Of a stretch of 64,000 bases of DNA, positions 56,599-64,000 are shown piece after piece; the first letter of the stretch is position 1; each line of letters starts with the position of its first letter. Under the pieces are notes generated by a model that saw only the letters and a program-made list of their open reading frames with translations, made no database searches and was not told the origin of the DNA. The stretch lies in NCBI RefSeq assembly GCF_030652235.1, contig NZ_JAUSBA010000026.1:1-64000 (forward strand). Direction: 5' to 3'. Position numbers and translations under genes: made by a program. This stretch comes from Cypionkella sp. (GTDB lineage: Bacteria; Pseudomonadota; Alphaproteobacteria; Rhodobacterales; Rhodobacteraceae).

Positions 56599-56794
56599 GG
56601 AAATACTGCTCTGAGGAAACATTGGGCCGAGTTTGTGCCGGATGGCGGCATAGACAGAATGTTTGCCAAATGTTAAAATTTTCATGACGTGCAAAATAAT
56701 CCCGTTTGGGACCATGCTGCTGTTTGCAACCCAATTCGATTGACCGCGCATTTTATAAATACCGCATATTTTGCAATGAAGTAAGGAGATTAAA

Positions 56795-59266
56795 ATGCCA
56801 TACTCCAACACAAACACAGAGTCGATCAATGCTCTGCCTTTGCCGCTGGTGGATGTCGCGGCAAACACTGCGACCACCGCGCGAGTTATCCTTGGCACCA
56901 GCACTTATGGTTCGGTGGGTGTCGCGGAGGATCATGACTGGTTTGCCGTCACGCTGGTCGCCGGGCAAAGCTATGATTTCCGCCTGTTAGGGGTGGGGCG
57001 CACGCCGGTCTCGGATCCGTTTCTGGCTTTGCGCAATGCTTCAGGGTCGATTCTGGTGTCAAATGACGATGCTGGCGCTGCGTTGGCGCTGAATTCCCTT
57101 GTGACGTTTACCGCTACGACGACAGGGACATATTTTGTCGATGCCAGCGGTTTTGGCACAAATACCGGCGATTTCGTGATCTCGGCTGTTCGGCATGAAG
57201 CCGCGGGCATGATGTTGACGGCGGATGAGGTGGCGTGGCAGCTGACCAATAATTTTGAGCGCTTTTTCGGGGCGGATACGTCAGAGAACGTTCCCGCCAC
57301 CGCCTATGATCTGTCGGGCGGGCGCACCATCACCTATAATGTGACCCAGTTGACCGCGGCCGGGGCGGCCATGGCGCTGCAGGCGCTGCACATGTGGTCG
57401 GATGTCAGCGGCATCACCTTTACCGCCACGGCGGGCGCGGCGCAGATCAGCTTTGATGACAGCGAGGCGGGGGTGAACGCCTATAACAACAATGTCACTT
57501 TGGCGGATGGCACGATTACCAGTTCTGCGCTGATGATCACGACGGGGTGGCTGACCGAGTTTGGCACGACGCTGGACAGTTACGCCTTTGAGACCACCAT
57601 CCACGAATTGGGTCACGCGCTTGGCTTGGGCCATGGCGGCAATTACAATGGCTCGGCGACTTACGGCACCAGCAATTACTATCTGAACGATTCTCAGCAT
57701 CTGTCGATCATGTCCTATATGCAGTCGATGCATGACGAATTCTCGCGCGATGGCACTGATTACAATACCTTCGTTAACGCGCAATTTCGCTGGGTGCTGA
57801 CGCCGATGATCGCGGATATTCTGGCGATCGGCAATCTCTATGGGCTGTCCACCACCACCCGCACCGGCAACACCACCTACGGTTTCAACTCTAATACAGG
57901 CAATGCGGCGCTGGATGCTGCGGTGAGTTTGAATGATCCAGCGAATGACAATTATGTCGCCTTCACCATCTTCGACAATGGCGGCACCGATACGGTGGAT
58001 ATGTCGGGATTCGCGGGCGCGCAACGGATTGCTTTGCAGCAGGGCGCCTCGTCGGATGTGCTGGGCGGGCGGCTGAATATGGGCATCGCTTATGGCACGG
58101 TGGTGGAGCAGGCGTTTGGCGGCAGCGGCAATGATGTGATCTCTGGTAACCCGAGTGCCAATTCACTGCGCGGCAACAATGGCAGTGATATGCTGATCGG
58201 CGGCAGCGGCAACGATACAATTGAGGGGGGGGCAGGTGCAGATACGCTGAATGGAGGCGTGGACCGGGACGTGATGACGGGCGGCAGCGCCAATGATACT
58301 TACATCGTGGACAACGCCTTGGATCACATCAACGAGGTGGGCGGCGCTGGCACGGCGGATCACGTCGCGACGTCGGTTAGCTTCAGCCTTGCTTTGGATG
58401 ATGATATCGAATTTCTCACCACCACCAATGTTGCTGTGACGCAGGCGCTTAATCTGACCGGCAATGATTTGGCGCAGACGATCACGGGCAATGCGGGGGG
58501 GAATATTTTGGCGGGTTCCGGCGGAAATGATGTGCTGTACGGGCTTGGCGGGGCGGACCAACTTTACGGCGGCATCGGCAATGATACGCTGGACGGCGGT
58601 GGCGGCGACGATTGGTATTATGTCAACACCCAGCAAGACAGCATTGTCGAGATCGCCGGACATGGCACTGCAGACCGCGTCTGGGCCTTGGCGAGCTATG
58701 TGTTGGCGGCGGATGATGACATTGAGATTTTGACAACGATTGACGCGGCGCTGAGCACGGTGATCCATCTGACCGGCAATGGTTTGACGCAGACGATTGT
58801 GGGCAATAAGGCGGCGAACCAGATGATCGGGCTGGGCGGCAATGATACGCTGAGTGGTCTGGAGGGGGCCGATACGCTGAACGGTGGCACCGGCAATGAT
58901 GTGCTGAACGGCGGGTTGGGCAAGGATCTGCTGATTGGCGGGGCGGGGTTGGATGTATTCGTGTTTAACGCCGCCGCTGGGGTTGCGAGTTCGGATACGA
59001 TCAGCGGTTATGTTTCGGCAGATGATCGGATCAGGCTGGATGATGCGATGTTTGGGGCGCTGTCGGTGGGGGCGTTGGCGGCGGCAAATTTTGTCGCTAA
59101 TTTGACCGGGTTGGCGGTGCGGACTACGGATCGGATCATTTATGAGACTGATACCGGCAATATGTTTTATGATGCGGACGGATTTGGCGGGGCGGCGGGG
59201 TTGGAGTTTGGCAATGTCGGCGTGAATATGCCGGGCTTTGGGGTGGGCGAGTTTTCGGTTTTCTGA
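56795..59266 (+). CDS. RTX M10-type metalloprotease (serralysin-like), secreted
   Basis: 823 residues. N-terminal pre-peptidase-like domain (about residues 20-130, DHDWFAVTLVAGQSYDFRLL). Metzincin zinc motif HELGHALGLGHGGNY at about 270 with the Met-turn SIMSYMQ at about 303. From about residue 442 to 715 come calcium-binding nonapeptides (GGSGNDVISG, GGAGADTLNGG, GGTGNDVLNGG). No Sec signal; the C-terminus ending in a hydrophobic FSVF suits type I secretion. No HlyB/D-type genes lie beside it. Start at MPYSNTNTE after AAGGAG. Confidence 0.9.
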   Translation: MPYSNTNTESINALPLPLVDVAANTATTARVILGTSTYGSVGVAEDHDWFAVTLVAGQSYDFRLLGVGRTPVSDPFLALRNASGSILVSNDDAGAALALNSLVTFTATTTGTYFVDASGFGTNTGDFVISAVRHEAAGMMLTADEVAWQLTNNFERFFGADTSENVPATAYDLSGGRTITYNVTQLTAAGAAMALQALHMWSDVSGITFTATAGAAQISFDDSEAGVNAYNNNVTLADGTITSSALMITTGWLTEFGTTLDSYAFETTIHELGHALGLGHGGNYNGSATYGTSNYYLNDSQHLSIMSYMQSMHDEFSRDGTDYNTFVNAQFRWVLTPMIADILAIGNLYGLSTTTRTGNTTYGFNSNTGNAALDAAVSLNDPANDNYVAFTIFDNGGTDTVDMSGFAGAQRIALQQGASSDVLGGRLNMGIAYGTVVEQAFGGSGNDVISGNPSANSLRGNNGSDMLIGGSGNDTIEGGAGADTLNGGVDRDVMTGGSANDTYIVDNALDHINEVGGAGTADHVATSVSFSLALDDDIEFLTTTNVAVTQALNLTGNDLAQTITGNAGGNILAGSGGNDVLYGLGGADQLYGGIGNDTLDGGGGDDWYYVNTQQDSIVEIAGHGTADRVWALASYVLAADDDIEILTTIDAALSTVIHLTGNGLTQTIVGNKAANQMIGLGGNDTLSGLEGADTLNGGTGNDVLNGGLGKDLLIGGAGLDVFVFNAAAGVASSDTISGYVSADDRIRLDDAMFGALSVGALAAANFVANLTGLAVRTTDRIIYETDTGNMFYDADGFGGAAGLEFGNVGVNMPGFGVGEFSVF

Positions 59267-59313
59267 TTGGGGCTGTTTGGGGGGCTGGCCTTTGGGACTG
59301 GCCCTGTTTAGGT

Positions 59314-59396
59314 GGTCCCAACTCGGGACCATTTTTTTATGGAGATGGGTCAATGGGTTGGAAGGCGGGCTTAAGGGTTTGTTAATGCTTTGGCGG
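59314..59396 (+). repeat. Dispersed hairpin repeat with TTAA-N7-TTAA box, copy 2; also protease terminator
   Basis: GGTCCC-AACTC-GGGACC followed by A and seven T (59314-59338), a good intrinsic terminator for the protease gene. It continues with TCAATGGGTTG and TTAAGGGTTTGTTAA (59371-59385), a TTAA-N7-TTAA box. Order and sequence match 17600-17683. An AGTATTT repeat follows at once. Confidence 0.7.
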
Positions 59397-59420
59397 AGCG
59401 GTGGTGGCGGGTGTTGGATG

Positions 59421-59449
59421 CTCCGCAGGGAGTATTTTGAAAAGAGCAA
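59421..59449 (+). repeat. Dispersed repeat with GGGAGTATTTTGAAAAGAG core
   Basis: CTCCGCAGGGAGTATTTTGA then AAAGAGCAA. The 22 nt from 59428 are identical to those from 43669. It lies between the protease and the ROK gene, which converge. Nothing else is visible in this 226-nt gap. Confidence 0.65.
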
Positions 59450-59492
59450 TTTGCGGGGGCGGTGATTTATCCGCGGCGTTGGTAGCTTAGTC

Positions 59493-60884
59493 TTAGCGCC
59501 AGAGTTGTGCCAGCCAGTCGGTCATGGGTTTGGCGCTGATGGCCTTTGTCGTGTCGACCTCGATGCGCGGGGCGAGACCTGTGGGCTTTGCGGCTGCCGC
59601 GAGGCTGATCAGTTCGGGGACATATTGCGCACCGGGGTGGCCAGCGGGGCGTTGGCCCAAGCGCGCGGCGTAGCGGCTACCAATCACCTCGGGCGGGGCG
59701 TGGCACCAGAGTTCGGCGATCTCGGTGAGGCCTGCGCGGTTGATATGGGCTTGCAGAGTCTCGATGGGTTGGAAGCCGAACCATGCGTCGATGATCACGG
59801 TGGTATTGGCGGGGGCGTCGGCGATCAGATCGAAGATCGCGGCGTAAGAGGCACGGCCTAAGGTGCGGTTGAACAGGCGGTCGCCGGGCGGCAGGATGGT
59901 CAGGAACGGGTTTTTGATGGTGTCGAGTGCGAGGATCGGCCAGCCTGTCGCATCGGACAATGCACGCGCGACGCCGGATTTGCCAGAAGCGGGGACGCCG
60001 TTGACGAAGACCGCGCGTTTGTGGGGGCGGTTTTTGAGCGCGGTGGTGGCGGCACCGATCACGCCTGCGTCGTCGCCTAAGCTGGCGGCAAGGACGGCGG
60101 CGTTGAACCATGAGGGGGCGGCGGGGAATTGGGCGAGGGCGGCGTGGGCGGCGGTTCCGGCCCCACCGCCGATCAGCACGCAATCGGGGTTGAGGGTGGC
60201 GATCAAGCTGTCGATGGCGGCGCGCAGGGGGGCGGCCCAAGCGTGGATCACGGCGCGGGCGTTGGGATCTTGGCGGCTGAGCAGGTCTTCCGCGCGGGTG
60301 TCGGGCGCAAAGCCCGCTTCGCCCAGATGCACGCCAAAGGCGGTGCCGGAAGAGGTGGTTTCGACGCAGCCAATTTTGCCGCAGACGCAGGGGCGCCCCT
60401 GCGGATCAATGCCGATATGGCCCAACTGGCCCGCCGCGCCGCGCCCGCGCAGGACTTGGCCTTGATCCAAGATCGCGCCGCCGATGCCGGTGCCGATGGT
60501 GAGCATGACGACGTTCTGTTGGCCTTGGGCGGCCCCGTAAGCGGCCTCACCCAATAGGGCCATGGTGGCGTCGTTTTCCAGCGTGACGGGCAGAGCGGTG
60601 GCGGCTTCGATCTGCCCGGCGAAGTCGAAACCCGAGAGATCGACATAGCCGCCGGATAGGACTTGCCGGGTGGTGGCGTGGACTTGGCCGGGAACACCGA
60701 TGCCGAGGGCGGTGACAGCCTCGTTGCGCACCTTTTCCACAAGTTCCAGCACACGGGCGGTGACTTCAGCCGGATCACGGGCGCTTTCAGTGCTGGCGCG
60801 GGCTTCAATCACGCCCTCCGTGACGCGGGCGGCGCGCAGGCGAGTGCCGCCAATGTCGATGCCAATGGCGGTGCCCGTTGTCAC
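59493..60884 (-). CDS. ROK sugar kinase fused to a P-loop domain
   Basis: 463 residues. Residues 1-285: ROK fold with AIGIDIGGTRLRAARVTEG, catalytic Asp in LENDATMALLGEAAYG, the zinc site AAGQLGHIGIDPQGR followed by PCVCGKIGCVE. No HTH, so it is a kinase, not a NagC/Mlc-type repressor. Residues 290-463: Walker A VFVNGVPASGKSGVARALSD and VIIDAWFGF, a small AAA/kinase-like P-loop domain. The fusion is unusual. It is second in a short operon with the LacD-like aldolase, 2 nt after its stop, which suggests sugar phosphorylation before cleavage. Confidence 0.85.
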   Translation of the reverse strand: MTTGTAIGIDIGGTRLRAARVTEGVIEARASTESARDPAEVTARVLELVEKVRNEAVTALGIGVPGQVHATTRQVLSGGYVDLSGFDFAGQIEAATALPVTLENDATMALLGEAAYGAAQGQQNVVMLTIGTGIGGAILDQGQVLRGRGAAGQLGHIGIDPQGRPCVCGKIGCVETTSSGTAFGVHLGEAGFAPDTRAEDLLSRQDPNARAVIHAWAAPLRAAIDSLIATLNPDCVLIGGGAGTAAHAALAQFPAAPSWFNAAVLAASLGDDAGVIGAATTALKNRPHKRAVFVNGVPASGKSGVARALSDATGWPILALDTIKNPFLTILPPGDRLFNRTLGRASYAAIFDLIADAPANTTVIIDAWFGFQPIETLQAHINRAGLTEIAELWCHAPPEVIGSRYAARLGQRPAGHPGAQYVPELISLAAAAKPTGLAPRIEVDTTKAISAKPMTDWLAQLWR

Positions 60885-60886
60885 GC

Positions 60887-61798
60887 CTAGGCCTTGAAAT
60901 GTTTGGCGATAACCGCCTGAATTTCGCGCAGGCGGGGGACGGCGATGGTCTTAAGCCGGCTCTGGGTGACAGCGCGGTCCAGCGAGATGCAGTCTTTCCA
61001 CAGCGAGCGGCCTGCGATGACACCAGAGGCGCCGTTGGCCATGGAGATTTCGACTTGGCCGAGGAAGGTGGCATGATCGACGCCTGCCGACAGAACGGCC
61101 CACGGCACGGTGCCGCACATCTTGGTGATGTTGGCGCAGGCCTCGGGCGTGCCCGGATAAGGGATTTTCAGCACTTTCGAGCCTGCACCAAGGCAGAGTT
61201 TCGAGCCGCCTTCGATCAGTTCGGGGATCTTGGCTGCATAGGCCTCGGGGGCCTCGCCGGGCAGGGCATAGGTCAGGAATTCGACCACCAGCAGCAGATC
61301 TTCGGCGGCGAAATCTTTGATCGACGCGCGCAGTGTTTCTATGTTGGCGGTGTTCGCCGCGGGGGTATCCGAGCGCAGGTAGATCATGATTTTCGCGCCC
61401 GTCCCACCCAGTTCGCGCACCCGGCGGGCGTTGATACCTTCGCACATGTTGGAAATCCGGTAGCCTTCGGGGGTGAGATCGAAGCCCGAGGCATCCAGGC
61501 CGATCAGCAATCCGGTAGAACGGTGGATCGCGCCTTCGTCGACCAAAGCAGGCACGGCGCAAAGCGGATCGACCAGCACGCAGCCAGCTTGGCGGGCGAG
61601 GTAGGCGGTGATGTCCATCTTGGTTTCGCCAAGCGTCATATTGGAAATTGCGGCCTGTTCTTCGGGCGATTTCGCCAGAAGCGCACGCATCCCACCGCGT
61701 TGATCGCAGGCGATCACCATCATCGCGCCATCGTCGCCACAGATTTGTTGATAGCCGCGGCGTTCGGCGGTTGTCATGCTAGACATCGGGGCAGCCAT
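60887..61798 (-). CDS. LacD-like class I aldolase
   Basis: 303 residues. Conserved MMVIACDQRGGMRALLAKSP, CVLVDPLCAVPALVDEGAIH, YLRSDTPAANTANI and KVLKIPYPGTPEACANI with catalytic-type lysines. The family cleaves or epimerises phosphorylated ketoses such as tagatose-bisphosphate. Start at MAAPMSSMTTAERRGYQQ after GGAGA; the 34-residue extension is a shadow. It diverges from the SorC regulator. Confidence 0.82.
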   Translation of the reverse strand: MAAPMSSMTTAERRGYQQICGDDGAMMVIACDQRGGMRALLAKSPEEQAAISNMTLGETKMDITAYLARQAGCVLVDPLCAVPALVDEGAIHRSTGLLIGLDASGFDLTPEGYRISNMCEGINARRVRELGGTGAKIMIYLRSDTPAANTANIETLRASIKDFAAEDLLLVVEFLTYALPGEAPEAYAAKIPELIEGGSKLCLGAGSKVLKIPYPGTPEACANITKMCGTVPWAVLSAGVDHATFLGQVEISMANGASGVIAGRSLWKDCISLDRAVTQSRLKTIAVPRLREIQAVIAKHFKA

Positions 61799-61963
61799 CG
61801 GAAGTCTCCAGAAATTTGGCGCGACGCAGGGGTGGCGAAGATGCCAGTTGCCTGAACGCGGATATTGCGGGATAAGCATCACATGTGGAACCTGTAACAC
61901 CTTGCAGAAAGGAATTGCAACCTGTCAATTTCCAGCGGAGCCGTCATCGGTGAAAACCGAGCC

Positions 61964-62872
61964 ATGCTGCACACCGTCGCCAAGCTGCATTACGAGGGGG
62001 ATCTGAGCCAAGTGCAGATCGCCAAGCAGTTGGGGCTGTCGACGGCCACAATCTCGCGCCTGTTGCAACGGGCACGGGCCGAGGGAATCGTGCGCATCGA
62101 GGTGCGCGATATCCACGCGCCGGATGCGTTGGGCGGGATGCTGGCGGAACGGTTGGGGTTGAAGACCGTAGTGGCGGTGGATGCGCCGGTGGCGGCGGGG
62201 GTGCAGGCGCTGGCGGGGCCGTTGTCGCGCATGGTTGGGGCGCAAGGGTTGGGGCAAGGTTCGGTGCTGATGGTGGGCTGGGGGCGGACGGTGTCGGCGA
62301 TTATCGACGGCGGTTTGCCGTCTTTGCCGGGGGTGTCGGTGGTGCCTTCGACGGGCGGGATGAGCCAGCACGCGCAGCATTTCCAGAGCAATGAGTTTTC
62401 GCGCAGGGCTGCCGAGGTGACGGGTGGGGTGCCGCATTTTATCCATGCGCCCTACTTGCCTGCGCCGGAAGCATTGGATTTCTTTCTGGCGGAACCTGCG
62501 GTGCAGGCTGCGGTGGCTTTGTGGGACCGGATTGACGTGGCGGTGGTGGGCGTGGGCCTGCCGTATGGCTTGGATCGCCCGACGCAAGGCGCGACGGATG
62601 TGGGTGACCCGGATCTGGCGGAGGCCGCGGGCGATGTGGTTCGGCATTACTTCGATGCGCAGGGCCAGATCGTGCAGTGGCGCGGCGAGGGCGCGATGAT
62701 TGCGGTGTCTTGCATGCAGTTGCGCCGCGCGGGGTTGGTGATTGGCGTCGCGGTGGGCGAGGCGAAAGTGCATTCGATCATCGGCGCGGCGCGGGCGGGG
62801 CTGATCTCGGGTCTGCTCACCGATACGCGGACGGCTGAGGCGGTTCTGGATGCTTTGGCGCGGCAGGGTTAG
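61964..62872 (+). CDS. SorC/DeoR-type sugar-binding regulator
   Basis: 302 residues. Short HTH (LSQVQIAKQLGLSTATISRL) followed by a sugar-phosphate-binding SorC domain (VLMVGWGRTVSAIIDGG and GLPYGLDRPTQGATDVGDPD). It diverges from the aldolase-kinase pair and precedes the CUT2 operon, so it likely controls both. The first ATG gives a shortened N-terminus; in-frame residues continue upstream without a standard start codon, so the real start is uncertain. The 165-nt interval has an imperfect GGAATTG/CAATTTCC dyad. Confidence 0.88.
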   Translation: MLHTVAKLHYEGDLSQVQIAKQLGLSTATISRLLQRARAEGIVRIEVRDIHAPDALGGMLAERLGLKTVVAVDAPVAAGVQALAGPLSRMVGAQGLGQGSVLMVGWGRTVSAIIDGGLPSLPGVSVVPSTGGMSQHAQHFQSNEFSRRAAEVTGGVPHFIHAPYLPAPEALDFFLAEPAVQAAVALWDRIDVAVVGVGLPYGLDRPTQGATDVGDPDLAEAAGDVVRHYFDAQGQIVQWRGEGAMIAVSCMQLRRAGLVIGVAVGEAKVHSIIGAARAGLISGLLTDTRTAEAVLDALARQG

Positions 62873-62931
62873 GCTGCGATTCGGTTTCGGGCTGAAAAGC
62901 CTAAGAAAATACTTGCAGCAAAATATTTCTC

Positions 62932-62960
62932 TTGACGAAGGCCGTTTCGCGACGTGTTAT
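62932..62960 (+). promoter_or_regulatory. Sigma-70-type promoter of the CUT2 operon
   Basis: TTGACG (62932-62937), 17-bp spacer, TGTTAT (62955-62960). The ribosome site GGGAGGAAT lies near 63040, just before the ATG at 63052. No other gene intervenes. Confidence 0.55.
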
Positions 62961-63051
62961 CACCGCACTGGACGCGCCCAAAACGGGTGACACAGCCATC
63001 CGCTTTGCCGCTTGAGGAGGGGGCAAGGACGGGTATTCAGGGAGGAATAAA

Positions 63052-64000
63052 ATGAAACGTCGTAGTTTTCTGGGCGCTGCTTCGGCACTGGCGCTGACAT
63101 TCTCGATCGCCACCTCGGCCGTGGCTCAAGACAAGAAATTCACCATCGCGCTGGTGCCCGGCCTGACCACCGATGCGTTCTACATCACCATGCAAAAGGG
63201 CGCTCAGGCGGCTGCGGATGCTTTGGGCGTCGAGCTGGTGTTTCAGGGCGCACCCGATTTCAACCCGGTGACGCAGGTTCCGGTGCTGGACGCGGTGATT
63301 GCGCGCGGCCCAGATGCGATTCTGATCGCGCCGACCGACACCACCCAGTTGATCGAGCCACTGCGTAAGGCGCATGATGCGGGTATCGCGGTGATCACCG
63401 TGGATACGTTCATCGGCACTGGGATTTACCAGACCGGCGCAGGCGATGCGGATTTCCCGTTGGCCTATATTGCGTCGGACAACGTGTTGGGCGGCCGGAT
63501 GGCGGCGCGGGCTTTGGCCAATGCCATCGGCGGCGAGGGCAAGGTTTTTGTATCGAACGTCAAGCCCGGCATTTCGACCACTGACCAGCGCGAAGCGGGC
63601 TTCAAGGCTGAAATGGCGGAGAATTTCCCGAAAGTCACCGTGTTGGAAACTCAATTCAACGACAATGATGCCAACAAAGCCGCCTCGCAACTGCAAGGCG
63701 TGTTTGCCCGCGATGCCGATCTGAAAGGCGTATTCGGGGCCAACCTGTTCTCGGCTTTGGGCGCGGGCACTGGCGTGCAGCAAGCGGGCCAGACCGGCAA
63801 TATCAAAGTTGTGGCGTTTGACGCACCGGGCTCGATTGTCGATAACATCAGCACTGGCCTTGTTGACGTGGCGATTGCGCAGCATCCGGCAGAGATTGGC
63901 TATTTCGGCGTGGTTGCGGCCTATGCCCACCTGACCGGAAACTCGATCCCGGTCAGCATCGGCACTGGCTTTACCATCATGGACAAGTCGAACATCGCCG
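63052..64000 (+). CDS. CUT2-type ABC sugar-binding protein, 3' end outside window
   Basis: At least 316 residues, running off the right edge. N-terminus MKRRSFLGAASALALTFSIA with RRSFLG, a Tat-like or Sec signal peptide. Mature region FTIALVPGLTTDAFYITMQK, DAILIAPTDTTQLIEPLRKA, VITVDTFIGTGIYQ and VVAFDAPGSIVDNISTGLVD is the ribose/autoinducer-2 (RbsB) fold of CUT2 systems. The regulator SorC stands upstream, and ATPase and permease genes presumably follow beyond the window. Confidence 0.92.
   Translation, partial: MKRRSFLGAASALALTFSIATSAVAQDKKFTIALVPGLTTDAFYITMQKGAQAAADALGVELVFQGAPDFNPVTQVPVLDAVIARGPDAILIAPTDTTQLIEPLRKAHDAGIAVITVDTFIGTGIYQTGAGDADFPLAYIASDNVLGGRMAARALANAIGGEGKVFVSNVKPGISTTDQREAGFKAEMAENFPKVTVLETQFNDNDANKAASQLQGVFARDADLKGVFGANLFSALGAGTGVQQAGQTGNIKVVAFDAPGSIVDNISTGLVDVAIAQHPAEIGYFGVVAAYAHLTGNSIPVSIGTGFTIMDKSNIA

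Noticed and set aside
58120-58940. Tandem DNA repeats in the protease gene as a CRISPR or satellite
   Set aside because: They are degenerate coding repeats for calcium-binding nonapeptides, not uniform DNA repeats with spacers.

Overview
The window looks like chromosomal DNA from a high-GC alphaproteobacterium of the Rhodobacteraceae (Rhodobacter/Gemmobacter/roseobacter-like). The evidence is the gene order sucC-sucD-sucA-sucB-lpd with mdh and sdhCDAB close by, the ethylmalonyl-CoA pathway genes ecm, ccr, mcl2 and mch in Rhodobacter-like form, the rpsA-ihfB-lapA-trpF order, a luxR/luxI pair, and repeat families that I recall as common in this family. No CRISPR array, prophage or intact insertion sequence is visible. 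One truncated transposase fragment lies at the left edge beside a tRNA-Ala.

Layout. 1-2.4 kb: transposase remnant, tRNA-Ala, FYDLN-type acidic protein, YgjP-like metalloprotease, GntR regulator. 2.6-13.1 kb (minus strand): a TCA operon, sucC-(exported protein)-sucD-(exported protein)-sucA-sucB-(glycosyltransferase)-(MAPEG protein)-lpd. 13.3-18.8 kb: a second glycosyltransferase, an exported protein, a methyltransferase, pepT and mdh. 19-23.6 kb (plus): TauE/SafE exporter, malyl-CoA thioesterase-like gene, nnrU, a DUF1737 gene, mesaconyl-CoA hydratase and a DUF4344 metallopeptidase. 23.8-28.2 kb: sdhC-sdhD-sdhA-three small lipoproteins-sdhB. 28.3-30.3 kb: quorum-sensing locus with a ligand-domain-only LuxR homologue divergent from luxR-luxI. 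30.3-36 kb: small membrane protein, DUF1989 protein, aldo/keto reductase, SHMT-like enzyme with LysR regulator, purine nucleoside phosphorylase. 36-41 kb: ecm, an acyltransferase and ccr. 41.4-47.6 kb: RecD-like helicase, stand-alone Lrp ligand domain, VOC protein, trpF, lapA-like gene, ihfB, rpsA, cytochrome c. 47.7-56 kb: ABC sugar/polyol transporter operon with dihydroxyacetone-type kinase and a divergent LacI regulator. 56-59.3 kb: exported protein and a large RTX M10 metalloprotease. 59.5-64 kb: ROK kinase fused to a P-loop domain, LacD-like aldolase, SorC regulator and the start of a CUT2-type ABC operon that runs off the window.

How it fits together: one region holds most of the TCA cycle from 2-oxoglutarate to oxaloacetate and the acetyl-CoA assimilation (ethylmalonyl-CoA) enzymes that feed glyoxylate and succinyl-CoA into it. 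The sucC and sdhC promoters share an unusual pair of TGTGATCACA palindromes with the same 21-bp spacing. GCGC-centred dyads occur upstream of sucC, mdh and, in weaker form, sdhC, which suggests joint control. The right third is a carbohydrate-uptake region with two independent ABC systems, each with its own regulator.

Points most worth a second look are the shared promoter architecture of the TCA operons, the five small exported proteins embedded in those operons, the truncated LuxR homologue, the ROK/P-loop fusion, a 62-residue membrane protein translationally coupled inside the ABC operon, and a dispersed hairpin repeat that carries a TTAA-N7-TTAA (CtrA-like) box in both copies.
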